Shown: one piece after another, positions 53,537-62,178 of the stretch
Layout: each line of letters opens with the position of its first letter
Position numbering within the stretch: the stretch's first letter is position 1
Source: Pyrococcus sp. NA2
Lineage (GTDB): Archaea; Methanobacteriota_B; Thermococci; Thermococcales; Thermococcaceae
Length of the DNA stretch: 64,000 bases
Assembly: GCF_000211475.1 (NCBI RefSeq)
Contig: NC_015474.1
Coordinates: 372,001-436,000 of the forward strand
Direction of reading: 5' to 3'
The notes under the pieces: model-generated
The model's database searches: none
The model's input: the letters and a program-made list of their open reading frames with translations, nothing else
What the model was told of the DNA's origin: nothing
Program-made: the position numbers and the translations under genes

Positions 53537-53704
53537 ATGCCAAAGATTGTGTGTCCTGTTTGTGGTGGGGAGTTTGAGGTTGGGAGTGTGGAGTTGCATG
53601 AGGTTTTGGAGTGTCCTGTTTGTGGTGTTGAGCTTGAGGTTGTTAGTTTGGATCCTCTAGTGGTTGAGGAGGTTCCTGAGGTTGAGGAGGATTGGGGGGA
53701 GTGA
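53537..53704 (+). CDS. lysW: Amino-group carrier protein LysW
   Basis: 55 residues. Carrier protein whose C-terminal Glu side chain is joined to alpha-aminoadipate or glutamate to protect the amino group in lysine/ornithine synthesis. The zinc ribbon has two CPVCG pairs (residues 6-9 and 27-30), followed by an acidic tail ending EDWGE, the conserved attachment motif. GGTGATG precedes the ATG; a second ATG two codons earlier is possible. Seven bases upstream of lysX. Strongly G/T-rich codons unlike the neighbours. Confidence 0.92.
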   Translation: MPKIVCPVCGGEFEVGSVELHEVLECPVCGVELEVVSLDPLVVEEVPEVEEDWGE

Positions 53705-53711
53705 GGTTGGG

Positions 53712-54533
53712 ATGAGGATTGGGGTGACTTACACTATACTCAGGAAGGAGGAGTTGATGATTAGGGATAGGGCTAGGGAGTATGGTGAAGTGGTAATGCT
53801 CCACGAGGACGACCTAACATTCCCCAAAAAATACGACCTAGACGTAGCAATAATCAGAAACATAAGCCACTACAAAGCCCTATACATAACAAAACTACTC
53901 GAAGAACAAGGAACACCAACAGTGAACTCCTTTCGCATAATACTTGAAGCAGGAGACAAACTCCTCGCAACTTTAAAGCTTAGTAAGAAGGTTAAGGTTC
54001 CAAAATGGGGCGTTGCCTTTGATGAAAAAGGTGCCAGAAAAATTGCCAAGGCTCTTGGTTATCCTATGGTTTCAAAACCAGTTTTTGGGAGTTGGGGAAG
54101 ACTATTAGCTAAGATAAACGATGACGATGGATTGGAGGGAGTGATAGAACATAAAAAGTGGCTGAATAACCCCCTTCACAAAATTTATTACTTCCAGAAG
54201 TTTATTGACAAACCTGGAAGAGACATCAGAAGCTACGTTATTGGGGGAGAATTTGTTACCGCAATTTATAGATATTCTGACCATTGGATAACAAATATGG
54301 CCAGAGGAGGAAAAGCTGTTCCATGCGTCGACGAAGAAGTTAAAGAGGTTTCCATTAAGGCTTGGGAAGCGTTTGGAGAAGGCGCATTGGCAATAGATAT
54401 TTTCGAGAGCGAGGAAGGGTTGCTAGTTAATGAAGTTAATGCCACAATGGAATTCAAAAATACAGTTAAGGCCACTGGGGTAGACATTGCCAAGAAAATA
54501 GTTGAATATGCAATTAGAATTGCCAAAAGCTGA
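53712..54533 (+). CDS. lysX: LysW-glutamate/aminoadipate ligase (LysX/ArgX)
   Basis: ATP-grasp enzyme of the RimK family, 273 residues, that couples the substrate amino group to LysW. ATP-grasp features: GYPMVSKPVFGSWGRLLAKI, YYFQKFIDKPGRDIRSYVIGG and the metal-binding EVNATMEFKN. In Thermococcus the homologue serves both lysine and ornithine synthesis; beside argGH an arginine role is likely. The partner genes (lysY, lysZ, lysJ, lysK types) are not here. Composition switches within the gene: T/G-ending codons to about 53790, C/A-ending from 53797 to about 53970, then normal. Confidence 0.9.
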   Translation: MRIGVTYTILRKEELMIRDRAREYGEVVMLHEDDLTFPKKYDLDVAIIRNISHYKALYITKLLEEQGTPTVNSFRIILEAGDKLLATLKLSKKVKVPKWGVAFDEKGARKIAKALGYPMVSKPVFGSWGRLLAKINDDDGLEGVIEHKKWLNNPLHKIYYFQKFIDKPGRDIRSYVIGGEFVTAIYRYSDHWITNMARGGKAVPCVDEEVKEVSIKAWEAFGEGALAIDIFESEEGLLVNEVNATMEFKNTVKATGVDIAKKIVEYAIRIAKS

Positions 54534-54560
54534 CTTCCTCCCCACCCTAAAGGGGAAGGC
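54534..54560 (+). repeat. IS200/IS605-like terminal hairpin remnant
   Basis: Directly after the lysX stop comes CTTCCTCCCC-ACCCTAAA-GGGGAAGG, an imperfect palindrome of C-rich and G-rich arms (CCTCCCC with GGGGAAGG, one bulged A). It closely resembles the right-end hairpins found beside tnpB in archaeal IS200/IS605 elements. No tnpA or tnpB is left, so this would be a remnant or solo end. Resemblance is from memory of such ends, not a search. Confidence 0.4.
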
Positions 54561-54702
54561 TTTCAGAAGAGATAATGCAATAGCACTATTCCTTTTTCTT
54601 TGAACCTTCCTTTAATGCTATGTAAAGATTTCACCAAGAAAGTACTCACCAATAAACATCTCCAACACAATTCACAAATTTAACAATGCATTAGTATGGA
54701 AC

Positions 54703-54999
54703 ATGTCCAAACAAAAAGATTACATTGACAGAAAGTATTATAGCACAACTTCGCATATCCCCACTGTATACTATGAGGAAAATTACCAGGGATTTAACAA
54801 GAAGCTAATAGTGATAAAAGTGCCTGAAGAAAAAGAAGAGCATATATACAAGAGGCCTATACGAATTAACAAACATTCCAAATATTACTATATTACAATA
54901 ACTGACGTAGTTGATAGGCTTGGATTGAAACATCGAGAACTATTGGAATATGTTATCCGCAAGGACTTCATGGTAATTGCATTTTATCCAATTTCTTGA
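54703..54999 (+). CDS. Uncharacterised small protein
   Basis: 98 residues, not recognised. Rich in Lys, Tyr and Ile, no signal peptide or membrane segment. The C-terminal half (YYYITITDVVDRLGLKHREL) faintly resembles the swapped-hairpin AbrB fold with its V-x-x-LGL core, which could mean a DNA-binding protein, but this is weak. It lies in an A+T-rich stretch between the IS605-like hairpin and tRNA-His, a setting typical of acquired DNA. Confidence 0.5.
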   Translation: MSKQKDYIDRKYYSTTSHIPTVYYEENYQGFNKKLIVIKVPEEKEEHIYKRPIRINKHSKYYYITITDVVDRLGLKHRELLEYVIRKDFMVIAFYPIS

Positions 55000-55165
55000 G
55001 AAAATGAACAAATGGTAAAACACAGAGGCTCTCATTATTGAAATCTTTTTTATTATTTTTTAGGAAGTTGTTGCTGTGAGAATCTTAGTTGAGTTTGCAA
55101 AGAGTAGGATGGCGTGTCTATTAAAATTTGTTCTAGAAGCATTTTGTTGTTGAAAAACAGTTCTC

Positions 55166-55243
55166 TGGGGCCGGGGCCGGGATTTGAACCCGGGCCAGGG
55201 GATCCACAGTCCCCTGTGCTAACCAGGCTACACCACCCCGGCC
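55166..55243 (-). tRNA. tRNA-His (anticodon GUG)
   Basis: Minus strand. Acceptor GCCGGGG with an encoded extra 5' G (G-1) facing discriminator C, the hallmark of tRNA-His; anticodon stem CAGGGGA-side pairing with TCCCCTG around loop CTGTGGA gives GUG; T arm CCGGG/CCCGG with TTCAAAT; CCA encoded. Confidence 0.95.
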
Positions 55244-55268
55244 ACTCACTCGAATGCTTTTGAGGTAT

Positions 55269-55284
55269 ATTTATAAAGTTTTCG
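55269..55284 (-). promoter_or_regulatory. BRE/TATA promoter of tRNA-His
   Basis: On the minus strand CGAAAA (BRE) runs into CTTTATAAAT (TATA), about 30 bases upstream of the tRNA 5' end. The A+T-rich region also serves the divergent taw3 gene. Confidence 0.8.
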
Positions 55285-55315
55285 CCAGAATCTCGAGTTA
55301 GAGGAGGAACAGTCC

Positions 55316-55936
55316 ATGAAAGCTAAAAGGGAGGCTTTAAAAAGCTTATTTCAAGCAATAAAGAATGGAAAAGTAGATGAAGATATAATTGAGCTTTTGT
55401 TACTTATAAATTCAATAAAGGGAATTTACACAACGTCATCTTGCTCTGGAAGAATTGGAATTATTGAGGAACCTTCCTTGGGAGCAAAGCCACTTTCCAA
55501 ATGGCTAATTAAGGTTCATAGACCCATTACATTTGAAGAGGCAAAAGATGCACTCAAAAATGCAAAAGCCGGAATAATATTCCTGAAGAGCCAACCCCCT
55601 ATTTTCCACGTTGTTGCAGAGAGCCTTGAAAATGCAAAGAAAGTTCATGAAGTTGGGCTTGCAAGTGGCTTCAAGTACACTACATTCAGGGCAATATCTT
55701 CAAGATATCTAGTTGAAATAAATGGAACCGAATACTTAACAGTCCCCCTTGGAAGGGACGGCAAAATTTTAGTCAGCGATGACTATTTGAAATTCGCCAT
55801 AGAGATAGGAAATGAAATGCTCATTAGGGGAAAATCTAGGCTAAGCAGACTATATGATAATTTTAGAAAGTTGAAAGAGACACTTGGTGAGGATCCCCTC
55901 TTCAATCAACTGAAAAGGGAGATGCTTGAGATTTGA
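55316..55936 (+). CDS. taw3: tRNA wyosine-derivative methyltransferase Taw3
   Basis: TYW3 family, S-adenosylmethionine-dependent N-methylation of the wyosine-type base at G37 of tRNA-Phe. 206 residues; the family signature YTTSSCSGRIGI is near residue 40 and FRAISSRYLVEI, TVPLGRDGKILVSDDY further on. ATG has GGAGG upstream. Its 3' end overlaps the convergent RaSEA gene by 35 bases. Confidence 0.9.
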   Translation: MKAKREALKSLFQAIKNGKVDEDIIELLLLINSIKGIYTTSSCSGRIGIIEEPSLGAKPLSKWLIKVHRPITFEEAKDALKNAKAGIIFLKSQPPIFHVVAESLENAKKVHEVGLASGFKYTTFRAISSRYLVEINGTEYLTVPLGRDGKILVSDDYLKFAIEIGNEMLIRGKSRLSRLYDNFRKLKETLGEDPLFNQLKREMLEI

Positions 55937-56891
55937 GAAGTTGCCAATCAAGAAGATTTTCTTCAAGTATGTACCTCCACTCCTCCATGCATTCCCCCTC
56001 CACCTCCAAGAACTTTACATCTTGGGTCGCTGAGAACTTTCTTATCGCCCTCTCAATTGGCCTATCCCTGGATCCTCCGCAATTGTGAGGTCCTCTGACT
56101 GAACCAGCTCCCACTGGATCTGAGAGGAATCTCTTTCCAGGGAACTTTTTCTTTGCCCATTTAAGAACTTCAACGATACTCCACAGCCAGGGAGTTCTGT
56201 ATTCCCCCCTTTCCCAAATCTTCTCATAAAGAGTTCCCTTCTGAATGTTTGTTATGTTTATTGAGAATGTATCTGTATAGGGCTCGGCCTTCTTTATGCT
56301 CTCCTTTAAGTCCTCAATTGCATCCCTCTCAGATAAGAAGATTGGCTTAAAGAGTAGGTATGTCTTAACCCTTGCTCCAGTTCTTCTGATTATCTCGCTA
56401 GCCCTCACAAAATCTTGGAATGTGGATCCCTTGTTTATGGAGATCTCCGCTATATCATCGTTCGTCGTTTCAAGGCCAATTGCAACTTCAAACCATTTAT
56501 CATTAATAATTTCGGCAAGTTCCCTTACCCAGTCCTCCCTTATTATCTCACTTCTTGTCTCAACCACAACCTCAAAAACGTTGTCAAGCTTTGCTATCTC
56601 CTTAAATATCCTTATCCTTGTGTCTCTTCTAACTTCGGCAGAGTCAAAGAAGGAACCTGAGGTAAATATTCTAATCCCAAATCTCCCTTCTTTATCCTTT
56701 ATCTTTTTAATAGCCTCCAGAAAGTGCGAAAATATCCTTTCCTGGGAAGTTTTCCTGGGAGCCTGAGCCGGATAAGAGCACATATAGCATGGTTTTCCGA
56801 TTCTGTACCTATAGCATCCTATAGTAGGCAATATGACATACAGAACTTTTCCTGGTTCTCCCGCAACATTGTCCTCTCCGATCCAGTACAT
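55902..56891 (-). CDS. Archaeosine synthase radical-SAM subunit RaSEA
   Basis: Radical-SAM protein (COG1244) that with ArcS turns the lysine adduct of preQ0 into archaeosine at G15 of tRNA. Cluster cysteines lie in GCYRYRIGKPCYMCSYP (C-x8-C-x2-C, an unusual spacing typical of this family). Late motif DPVGAGSVRGPHNCG. I chose ATG 56891 (329 residues): on the minus strand AAACCCTTTTAAG at about 56914-56926 is a BRE/TATA at the right distance for a leaderless transcript beginning at this ATG. An in-frame TTG at 56912 would add seven residues. Confidence 0.88.
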   Translation of the reverse strand: MYWIGEDNVAGEPGKVLYVILPTIGCYRYRIGKPCYMCSYPAQAPRKTSQERIFSHFLEAIKKIKDKEGRFGIRIFTSGSFFDSAEVRRDTRIRIFKEIAKLDNVFEVVVETRSEIIREDWVRELAEIINDKWFEVAIGLETTNDDIAEISINKGSTFQDFVRASEIIRRTGARVKTYLLFKPIFLSERDAIEDLKESIKKAEPYTDTFSINITNIQKGTLYEKIWERGEYRTPWLWSIVEVLKWAKKKFPGKRFLSDPVGAGSVRGPHNCGGSRDRPIERAIRKFSATQDVKFLEVEGECMEEWRYILEENLLDWQLLKSQASPFSVD

Positions 56892-57138
56892 GAGCTTCAA
56901 TAAGTTTGCCAACTTAAAAGGGTTTTTATCTTAGGAACCATAACTCACTAGGATAACGTATTATTTTCAAAAAAATTTGATTTAAGATTAAAAGACTAGA
57001 ATAGAGCAATGTCTAATTTGATTCAAGTTGTGAAGGTGATGCCACACTTATTCTCACCACAATCAACTTTTATCGCTATCCTTAGTTATCGAAAAATATA
57101 TAAGAAATATAGTTAATTTTAAACATAGATGATTAGTA

Positions 57139-57549
57139 ATGAAATTAATAGGAACAGAGAATAACATAAAAACCAGGAAAAGGAAAATAGCAATACTAAT
57201 TGCACTTATCGTTCTTGGATATTTTGTAGGAGAGGGTACTATAGGAGCTCAAGAACTTGGAAATATGCAGTTAGTGCTTGTAGATGAAAAAGGAACACCC
57301 TTAACAGAGATTTCAAGCGATGTAGAAGTTCAAGTTCAGATCGATGCTCTCGTACCAACAAGAGAAGTGTACAAGACAGTTTTCTATGGTGTCCTTAAAA
57401 AGCCATCACCCCTAAAGTTTTGGGACCATGGAAGCACAGTCAAAATTCCGTTAACGGATTTCAAACTTCAAGATGTACTGTCAAAATGGGAAAACAAAGA
57501 TATTAAGGCTTCGTTTAAAAATGATATCTGTATGGGTTCTAGATTATGA
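57139..57549 (+). CDS. Secreted protein, N-terminal part (probably frameshifted)
   Basis: 136 residues: basic N-terminus and a hydrophobic signal segment (IAILIALIVLGYFVGEG), then a beta-rich region (MQLVLVDEKGTPLTEISSDV). The reading ends in ICMGSRL, but the next frame over the same bases (57527-57556) reads SVWVLDYEAK, and the third continues KIYRGFAVINY. One extra base near 57523-57526 and another near 57557 would explain this, so this gene and the next are probably one secreted protein of about 470 residues. BRE/TATA (CGAAAAATATATAAG) at 57090-57104. Function unknown. Confidence 0.65.
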   Translation: MKLIGTENNIKTRKRKIAILIALIVLGYFVGEGTIGAQELGNMQLVLVDEKGTPLTEISSDVEVQVQIDALVPTREVYKTVFYGVLKKPSPLKFWDHGSTVKIPLTDFKLQDVLSKWENKDIKASFKNDICMGSRL

Positions 57550-58550
57550 GGCAAAGTAAAATTTACAGAGGATTTGCCGTGATAAATTACTCACCTAAGA
57601 ACATCAAAGAAAGGGGATTTAAGAAAACCGTAAGAATTAACATTCATCAATTTTCTCCAGAGCCTCTTCAAAAGAGATTCACAATTCAGGGATCTAACAG
57701 GCAGTTCTACTATTGGAAAGTTGATTGGAGTCTCTCATGGGTTCCTCAAGATTACATTGAGGTTCCTGTTTTAATTGTAGACAACAAATACTCTTCTTCA
57801 GGCGTGATAAATGCATGGATCGACATTACAGAGGAACACTATACCGAATTTGGACTTACGGTAGCTTATGGTTATAAAATCTCGGAAAAGGAGTCACCAA
57901 GTTTGGACATCTATGAGAAAGATTCATCAATCCAAGGGAAGTTTTACTTTTCTCGTAGTCTCCTATTAAAGCCAGAGGAAAAGGGATATATCTACATCTA
58001 TGCAAAGCCATATCATCTTCATGAAAAGGAGTATTACTGCACAGCGGGCCTTGAAAATTGTGTTCCTACAGGCAAAGAAAGAATTCTAGAGGGTGTCAAT
58101 GACATAAAGACCGTTGGAAATAAGGAGATTGTGGGAGGAAGTAGTGAGGGGCTCCCCAGTTCAGATATCATGAAGTTGATTTATAAAGGAACAGCAATGA
58201 GATATTCCGATTCCCTGGGAGTTGATGAATCAAAGAGTTTAGCTTTGCTAATTTCAGACGCCTCTGGTTCCTGCTTGATAGATTTCGGTATAGGAATTCC
58301 CATAGGAGCACTTGCAGTAGCACTAAGTGGAGGTACAATTCCAGCTTGGGTTGCTGGACTGAGCATAGGAATACATTACGATTCATCGAGCTCTCTTAAC
58401 ATATACGGGGGAATTCAAAATTACGGAGAATGGGGTGGTATAGGCGAGGACATTTCAGAGTATATTTATGTTGGTGTTAGTGACTACACCTACCACGTAG
58501 GAGCATGTGATACCCAAGTGCCAATTGGGATATACATAGAAGCCCTCTGA
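57546..58550 (+). CDS. Secreted protein, C-terminal part (probably frameshifted)
   Basis: 334 residues if started at ATG 57546, which overlaps the preceding stop as ATGA. It has no signal peptide of its own yet looks extracellular: beta-rich, many Tyr/Trp/Ser, repeated WKVDWSLSW-like strands, a Cys pair (CTAGLENC), and a hydrophobic Gly-rich stretch near residues 237-278 (DFGIGIPIGALAVALSGG) that may insert in a membrane. This supports its being the rest of the preceding protein rather than a separate coupled gene. Family not recognised. Confidence 0.6.
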   Translation: MRQSKIYRGFAVINYSPKNIKERGFKKTVRINIHQFSPEPLQKRFTIQGSNRQFYYWKVDWSLSWVPQDYIEVPVLIVDNKYSSSGVINAWIDITEEHYTEFGLTVAYGYKISEKESPSLDIYEKDSSIQGKFYFSRSLLLKPEEKGYIYIYAKPYHLHEKEYYCTAGLENCVPTGKERILEGVNDIKTVGNKEIVGGSSEGLPSSDIMKLIYKGTAMRYSDSLGVDESKSLALLISDASGSCLIDFGIGIPIGALAVALSGGTIPAWVAGLSIGIHYDSSSSLNIYGGIQNYGEWGGIGEDISEYIYVGVSDYTYHVGACDTQVPIGIYIEAL

Positions 58551-58656
58551 TATAATTTTCACTTTCTCACTTCAAAATTTTTCACTACAACAAGCATTTT
58601 TGCTCAAAATGAATCACTAAAGGTTTTTAAAGAAAGAGCCTCAAAGAACTTATTTG

Positions 58657-58809
58657 ATGATTGAAGGGCAGTACGTCAGCTTTAACGAATTAGTAAAAGC
58701 AACAAAGCCCTTTGATTTTTCGGAGCCTTCAGGTTTGTCTACCGAAATATTTTTGAATTTTAAGGAAAGGCTCAAAAGAAACTCCATGGAGGTGATTAGG
58801 AATGGCTGA
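58657..58809 (+). CDS. Small ORF coupled to the NhaC antiporter gene
   Basis: 50 codons (MIEGQYVSFNELVK at the start), ending eight bases inside the antiporter gene; its 3' end carries the GGAGGTG ribosome-binding site of the antiporter. A TATA (TTTTTAAAG at 58624-58632) would start transcription about at 58652, just before this ATG, making it the first reading frame of the transcript. No hydrophobic segment. May be a small regulatory or leader protein; conservation unknown. Confidence 0.5.
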   Translation: MIEGQYVSFNELVKATKPFDFSEPSGLSTEIFLNFKERLKRNSMEVIRNG

Positions 58810-60403
58810 CTTTGGTGTGTTATCCCTATTGCCACCCTTAGTGGCAATAGTCCTAGCGATATGGACGAAGAGGGTGGTGTTTGCACTATTCTCCGGTGTC
58901 TGGATCGGTGGAGTAATGGCAACAGGTTGGAATCCAATAGCCGGAACAGTGAAGACATTCGAATGGGTAATAGCCAACGTTACAGACAGTTGGAACGCTA
59001 CAATACTTGTATTCGACTTCCTCATCGGTGCCGGCGTTGGGTTGATCTACAAGTCGGGAGGAGTTCACGCCGTCGCTAGTGCAATAACGAAGAGAATTAA
59101 GACTAGTAGAGATGCATCGCTATTGGGCTGGCTACTTGGAGTTCTAATATTCTTCGATGATTACACCAACACAATAATCGTTGGTAACACGATGAGGCCA
59201 ATAACGGATAAGATGAGAGTATCTAGGGAGATGTTGGCTTACATAGATGACTCGACGGCAGCCCCAGTTGCTGGAATAGCAATAGTTTCAACCTGGATTG
59301 GATATGAGCTAGGTCTTATAAAAGAAGCATTCGAAAAGCTCCACATCACTATGGGAGAATATTATGCTTGGCTTCACAGTGTTCCATACAGATTCTATTC
59401 GATATTTGCGATAATCCTCGTATTCATAGTTGCCTATACGCACAGGCATTATGGTGCTATGCTTAAAGCCGAGATGCGCGCAAGAACTACTGGAAAAGTT
59501 GTAAGAGATGGAGCGAAGCCATTGATGGCCACAGAAAGTGATTTAGGCTCTCCAATGGTCGAAAAAGGAAGTGTACACTTCTTCATATGGCCGGTCTTGT
59601 CCCTAATCTTCGTGACCTTACTTGGCTTATACTACACAGGTAAGGGAGCTTGCGAAGGACCATGTGGGATTATGGACATTCTTGGTAATGCAGATTCAGC
59701 TACATCTTTGCTTTGGGGTTCATTTGCCATGGTAATAGTCGCACTGGCCCTCATACTTGGAACGAGAACTATGACCGTCGAAGAGGCCGAAACTGCGATA
59801 ATCCAGGGAATGAAGCAGATGATGATGGCAACAGTAATCCTAGTTCTGGCATGGAGCATTAAGAGTGCAACAGAAGCCGTTGGGACTGCCGACTACGTTG
59901 TAGGATTGGCACAGAGTGCAAAGGTTCCAGCCGGAATAATTCCGCTGATAATATTCCTAACCGCAATGTTCATATCATTCACAACTGGAACATCATGGGG
60001 AACCTTCGGAATCTTAATGCCAATAGCGATACCTCTAGCTTACAAGTTAGCTCCCAATGATCCGCACATACTATTCGCGAGCATAGGTGCAGTATTCGCC
60101 GGTGGTATCTTTGGAGACCACTGCTCGCCAATAAGTGATACAACGATTATGAGCTCGATGTTCTCTGGAAGTGATCACATAGATCACGTTACAACCCAGA
60201 TCCCATACGCTGTAACTGCGGCCTCAGTGGGGATAGTCCTGTACCTGGTCTTCGCTGCTGGAGTTAGGAGTCCAGTAATACTCCTACCAATAGGATTGGT
60301 CCTACTAATAGCGGCATGGTACTTCCTCAGTGAATGGTATGGAAGGAAATATGGAGTCCCACATGGAAGGGTACCAATTTATCCCACCGAGATCTCCGAG
60401 TGA
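58802..60403 (+). CDS. NhaC-family Na+/H+ antiporter
   Basis: 533 residues, about 12-13 transmembrane helices. Landmarks: FFDDYTNTIIVGNTMRPITD, DDSTAAPVAGIAIVSTW, ITFTTGTSWGTFGILMP-like segment (FTTGTSWGTFGILMPI) and GGIFGDHCSPISDTTIMSS. Exchanges sodium for protons, or an amine/organic acid couple in some relatives. GGAGGTG precedes ATG 58802. Followed by T-rich sequence that looks like a terminator. Confidence 0.92.
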   Translation: MADFGVLSLLPPLVAIVLAIWTKRVVFALFSGVWIGGVMATGWNPIAGTVKTFEWVIANVTDSWNATILVFDFLIGAGVGLIYKSGGVHAVASAITKRIKTSRDASLLGWLLGVLIFFDDYTNTIIVGNTMRPITDKMRVSREMLAYIDDSTAAPVAGIAIVSTWIGYELGLIKEAFEKLHITMGEYYAWLHSVPYRFYSIFAIILVFIVAYTHRHYGAMLKAEMRARTTGKVVRDGAKPLMATESDLGSPMVEKGSVHFFIWPVLSLIFVTLLGLYYTGKGACEGPCGIMDILGNADSATSLLWGSFAMVIVALALILGTRTMTVEEAETAIIQGMKQMMMATVILVLAWSIKSATEAVGTADYVVGLAQSAKVPAGIIPLIIFLTAMFISFTTGTSWGTFGILMPIAIPLAYKLAPNDPHILFASIGAVFAGGIFGDHCSPISDTTIMSSMFSGSDHIDHVTTQIPYAVTAASVGIVLYLVFAAGVRSPVILLPIGLVLLIAAWYFLSEWYGRKYGVPHGRVPIYPTEISE

Positions 60404-60449
60404 ATACTTTTTAATTTCCTCCCTTTTTATTTACCTTTAGGTGCAGATC

Positions 60450-61028
60450 ATGGGATTGATTGAAGATAAGGCCCTTGTCGAAGCAGCACTCTTCGTTGCA
60501 GGAAGGCCCCTAAGCTTAAAAGAACTGTCAAAGGCCCTAGGAATAAAATCGCTTGAATATCTTGAAAAGCTTATAGAACTAATAGCGAGTGAATACGCTG
60601 AAAGGAAGAGTGCCATAGAGGTAGTGAAAGTTGCAGGAGACAAATGGGTAATGCAAGTTAAGCAGGAATACTCCCAGAGGGTTATTCACCTAATGCCAAA
60701 GCCCGAACTTACAACGGGAGAACTTAAAACTCTAGCTTTGATAGCCTACCTACAACCCGTTGAGCAGAGCAAAATAGTGAAACTCAGGGGTAGCCAAGCC
60801 TATGAGCATATAAAAAGATTGCTTGAAATGGGTCTCATATATGCTGAACCTTACGAGAGAACCAGATTGCTTGGAACAACAGACAAGTTTGCCGAACTTT
60901 ATGGATTTCCTGAGAATGATCCTGATTTAATTAAGAAGACTTTTAAAAAGGTAATTCACGCTGAATACGAGGATCTTGTGAAGAAACTCGAAGAAACTGA
61001 AAAGAGTGAAAACGCTTCTACTACCTAA
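60450..61028 (+). CDS. scpB: Chromosome segregation/condensation protein ScpB
   Basis: Kleisin-associated subunit of the SMC complex, two winged-helix domains. 192 residues; ALVEAALFVAGRPLSLKELSKAL and LTTGELKTLALIAYLQPVEQS are family hallmarks. ATG 60450 has AGGTG at six bases; the GTG nine bases earlier is the alternative. scpA is not in the window. Confidence 0.9.
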   Translation: MGLIEDKALVEAALFVAGRPLSLKELSKALGIKSLEYLEKLIELIASEYAERKSAIEVVKVAGDKWVMQVKQEYSQRVIHLMPKPELTTGELKTLALIAYLQPVEQSKIVKLRGSQAYEHIKRLLEMGLIYAEPYERTRLLGTTDKFAELYGFPENDPDLIKKTFKKVIHAEYEDLVKKLEETEKSENASTT

Positions 61029-61088
61029 CCCAGTAGAGTAGTAAATGTTAAAAACATCGACATATTAACGGATTTAAAGGTGGGTAAA

Positions 61089-62177
61089 ATGAGAGTGTTG
61101 ACGAAAGAGAAAATCATTGAGATTATAGAAGAAAAAACTGGAATGAGTAGGGAGGAGATCGAGGAAGAAATAAGAAAGATCATGGAGGAAAATCCCATAA
61201 TGAGCGAACAAGGAGCAGCTGCATTTCTAGCGGATAGATTAGGGATAGATTTGACTAGACTAATAAAAGGCGAGGAAACTACTAGTTTAATGAAGATCTC
61301 AGACCTGTATCCAGGAATGGATCCAAGGGAAGTGAACATAGTAGGAAGGGTGCTCAAGAAGTATCCCGTGCGAGAATACACAAGGAGAGACGGATCCGTT
61401 GGAAGGGTTGCAAGTTTGGTCATCTATGACGATTCTGGAAGAGCAAGGGTAGTCCTATGGGATGGCAAGGTCACGGAATATTATAACAAGATTGAGGTTG
61501 GCGATGTTATAAAAATCCTCGATGCACAGGTCAAGGAAAGTCTTTCAGGAATGCCAGAACTACACATTAACTTCAGAGCAAGAATAATATTGAACCCAGA
61601 AGATCCCAGAGTGGAAACGATCCCTCCATTAGAAGAGGTCAGGATTGCAACCTACACAAGGAAGAAGATTAAGGATATTGAAGCGGGAGATAGGTTCATA
61701 GAGCTCAGGGGAACAATAGCAAAGGTATACAGGGTATTAACTTACAATGCCTGCCCGGAGTGCAAGAAGAAGGTTGATTACGATGAAGAAACTGGGACGT
61801 GGATATGTCCCGAGCATGGAGAAGTCGAGCCGATAAAGATAACTATTCTTGACTTTGGCCTCGATGACGGAACGGGTTATATAAGAGTTACATTATTTGG
61901 GGACGATGCAGAAGAGCTGCTTGGAGTTAGTCCGGAAGAAATCTCTGAAAAGATAAAGGAAATGGAAGAAATGGGCTTAACAACAAAGGAAGCAGCAAGA
62001 AAATTAGCTGAAGAGGAGTTCTATAAAATAATTGGAAAGGAGATTATTGTTAGAGGAAATGTCATTGAAGATAGATTCCTTGGCCTTATTTTAAGAGCAT
62101 CTTCTTGGGAGGAAGTTGACTATAGAAAAGAAATAGAGGAAATTAAAGAGGAACTCGAAAAGCTTGGGGTGATGTGA
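61089..62177 (+). CDS. rpa41: Replication protein A, 41-kDa subunit
   Basis: Main single-strand DNA-binding subunit of the heterotrimeric Pyrococcus RPA. 362 residues: OB folds (LYPGMDPREVNIVGRVLKKY; ELRGTIAKVYR), a zinc finger CPECKK ... WICPEHGE (C-x2-C-x13-C-x2-H) and an N-terminal helical region. AAAGGTGGG precedes the ATG. First gene of the rpa operon; one-base gap to rpa14. Confidence 0.95.
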   Translation: MRVLTKEKIIEIIEEKTGMSREEIEEEIRKIMEENPIMSEQGAAAFLADRLGIDLTRLIKGEETTSLMKISDLYPGMDPREVNIVGRVLKKYPVREYTRRDGSVGRVASLVIYDDSGRARVVLWDGKVTEYYNKIEVGDVIKILDAQVKESLSGMPELHINFRARIILNPEDPRVETIPPLEEVRIATYTRKKIKDIEAGDRFIELRGTIAKVYRVLTYNACPECKKKVDYDEETGTWICPEHGEVEPIKITILDFGLDDGTGYIRVTLFGDDAEELLGVSPEEISEKIKEMEEMGLTTKEAARKLAEEEFYKIIGKEIIVRGNVIEDRFLGLILRASSWEEVDYRKEIEEIKEELEKLGVM

Positions 62178-62178
62178 G

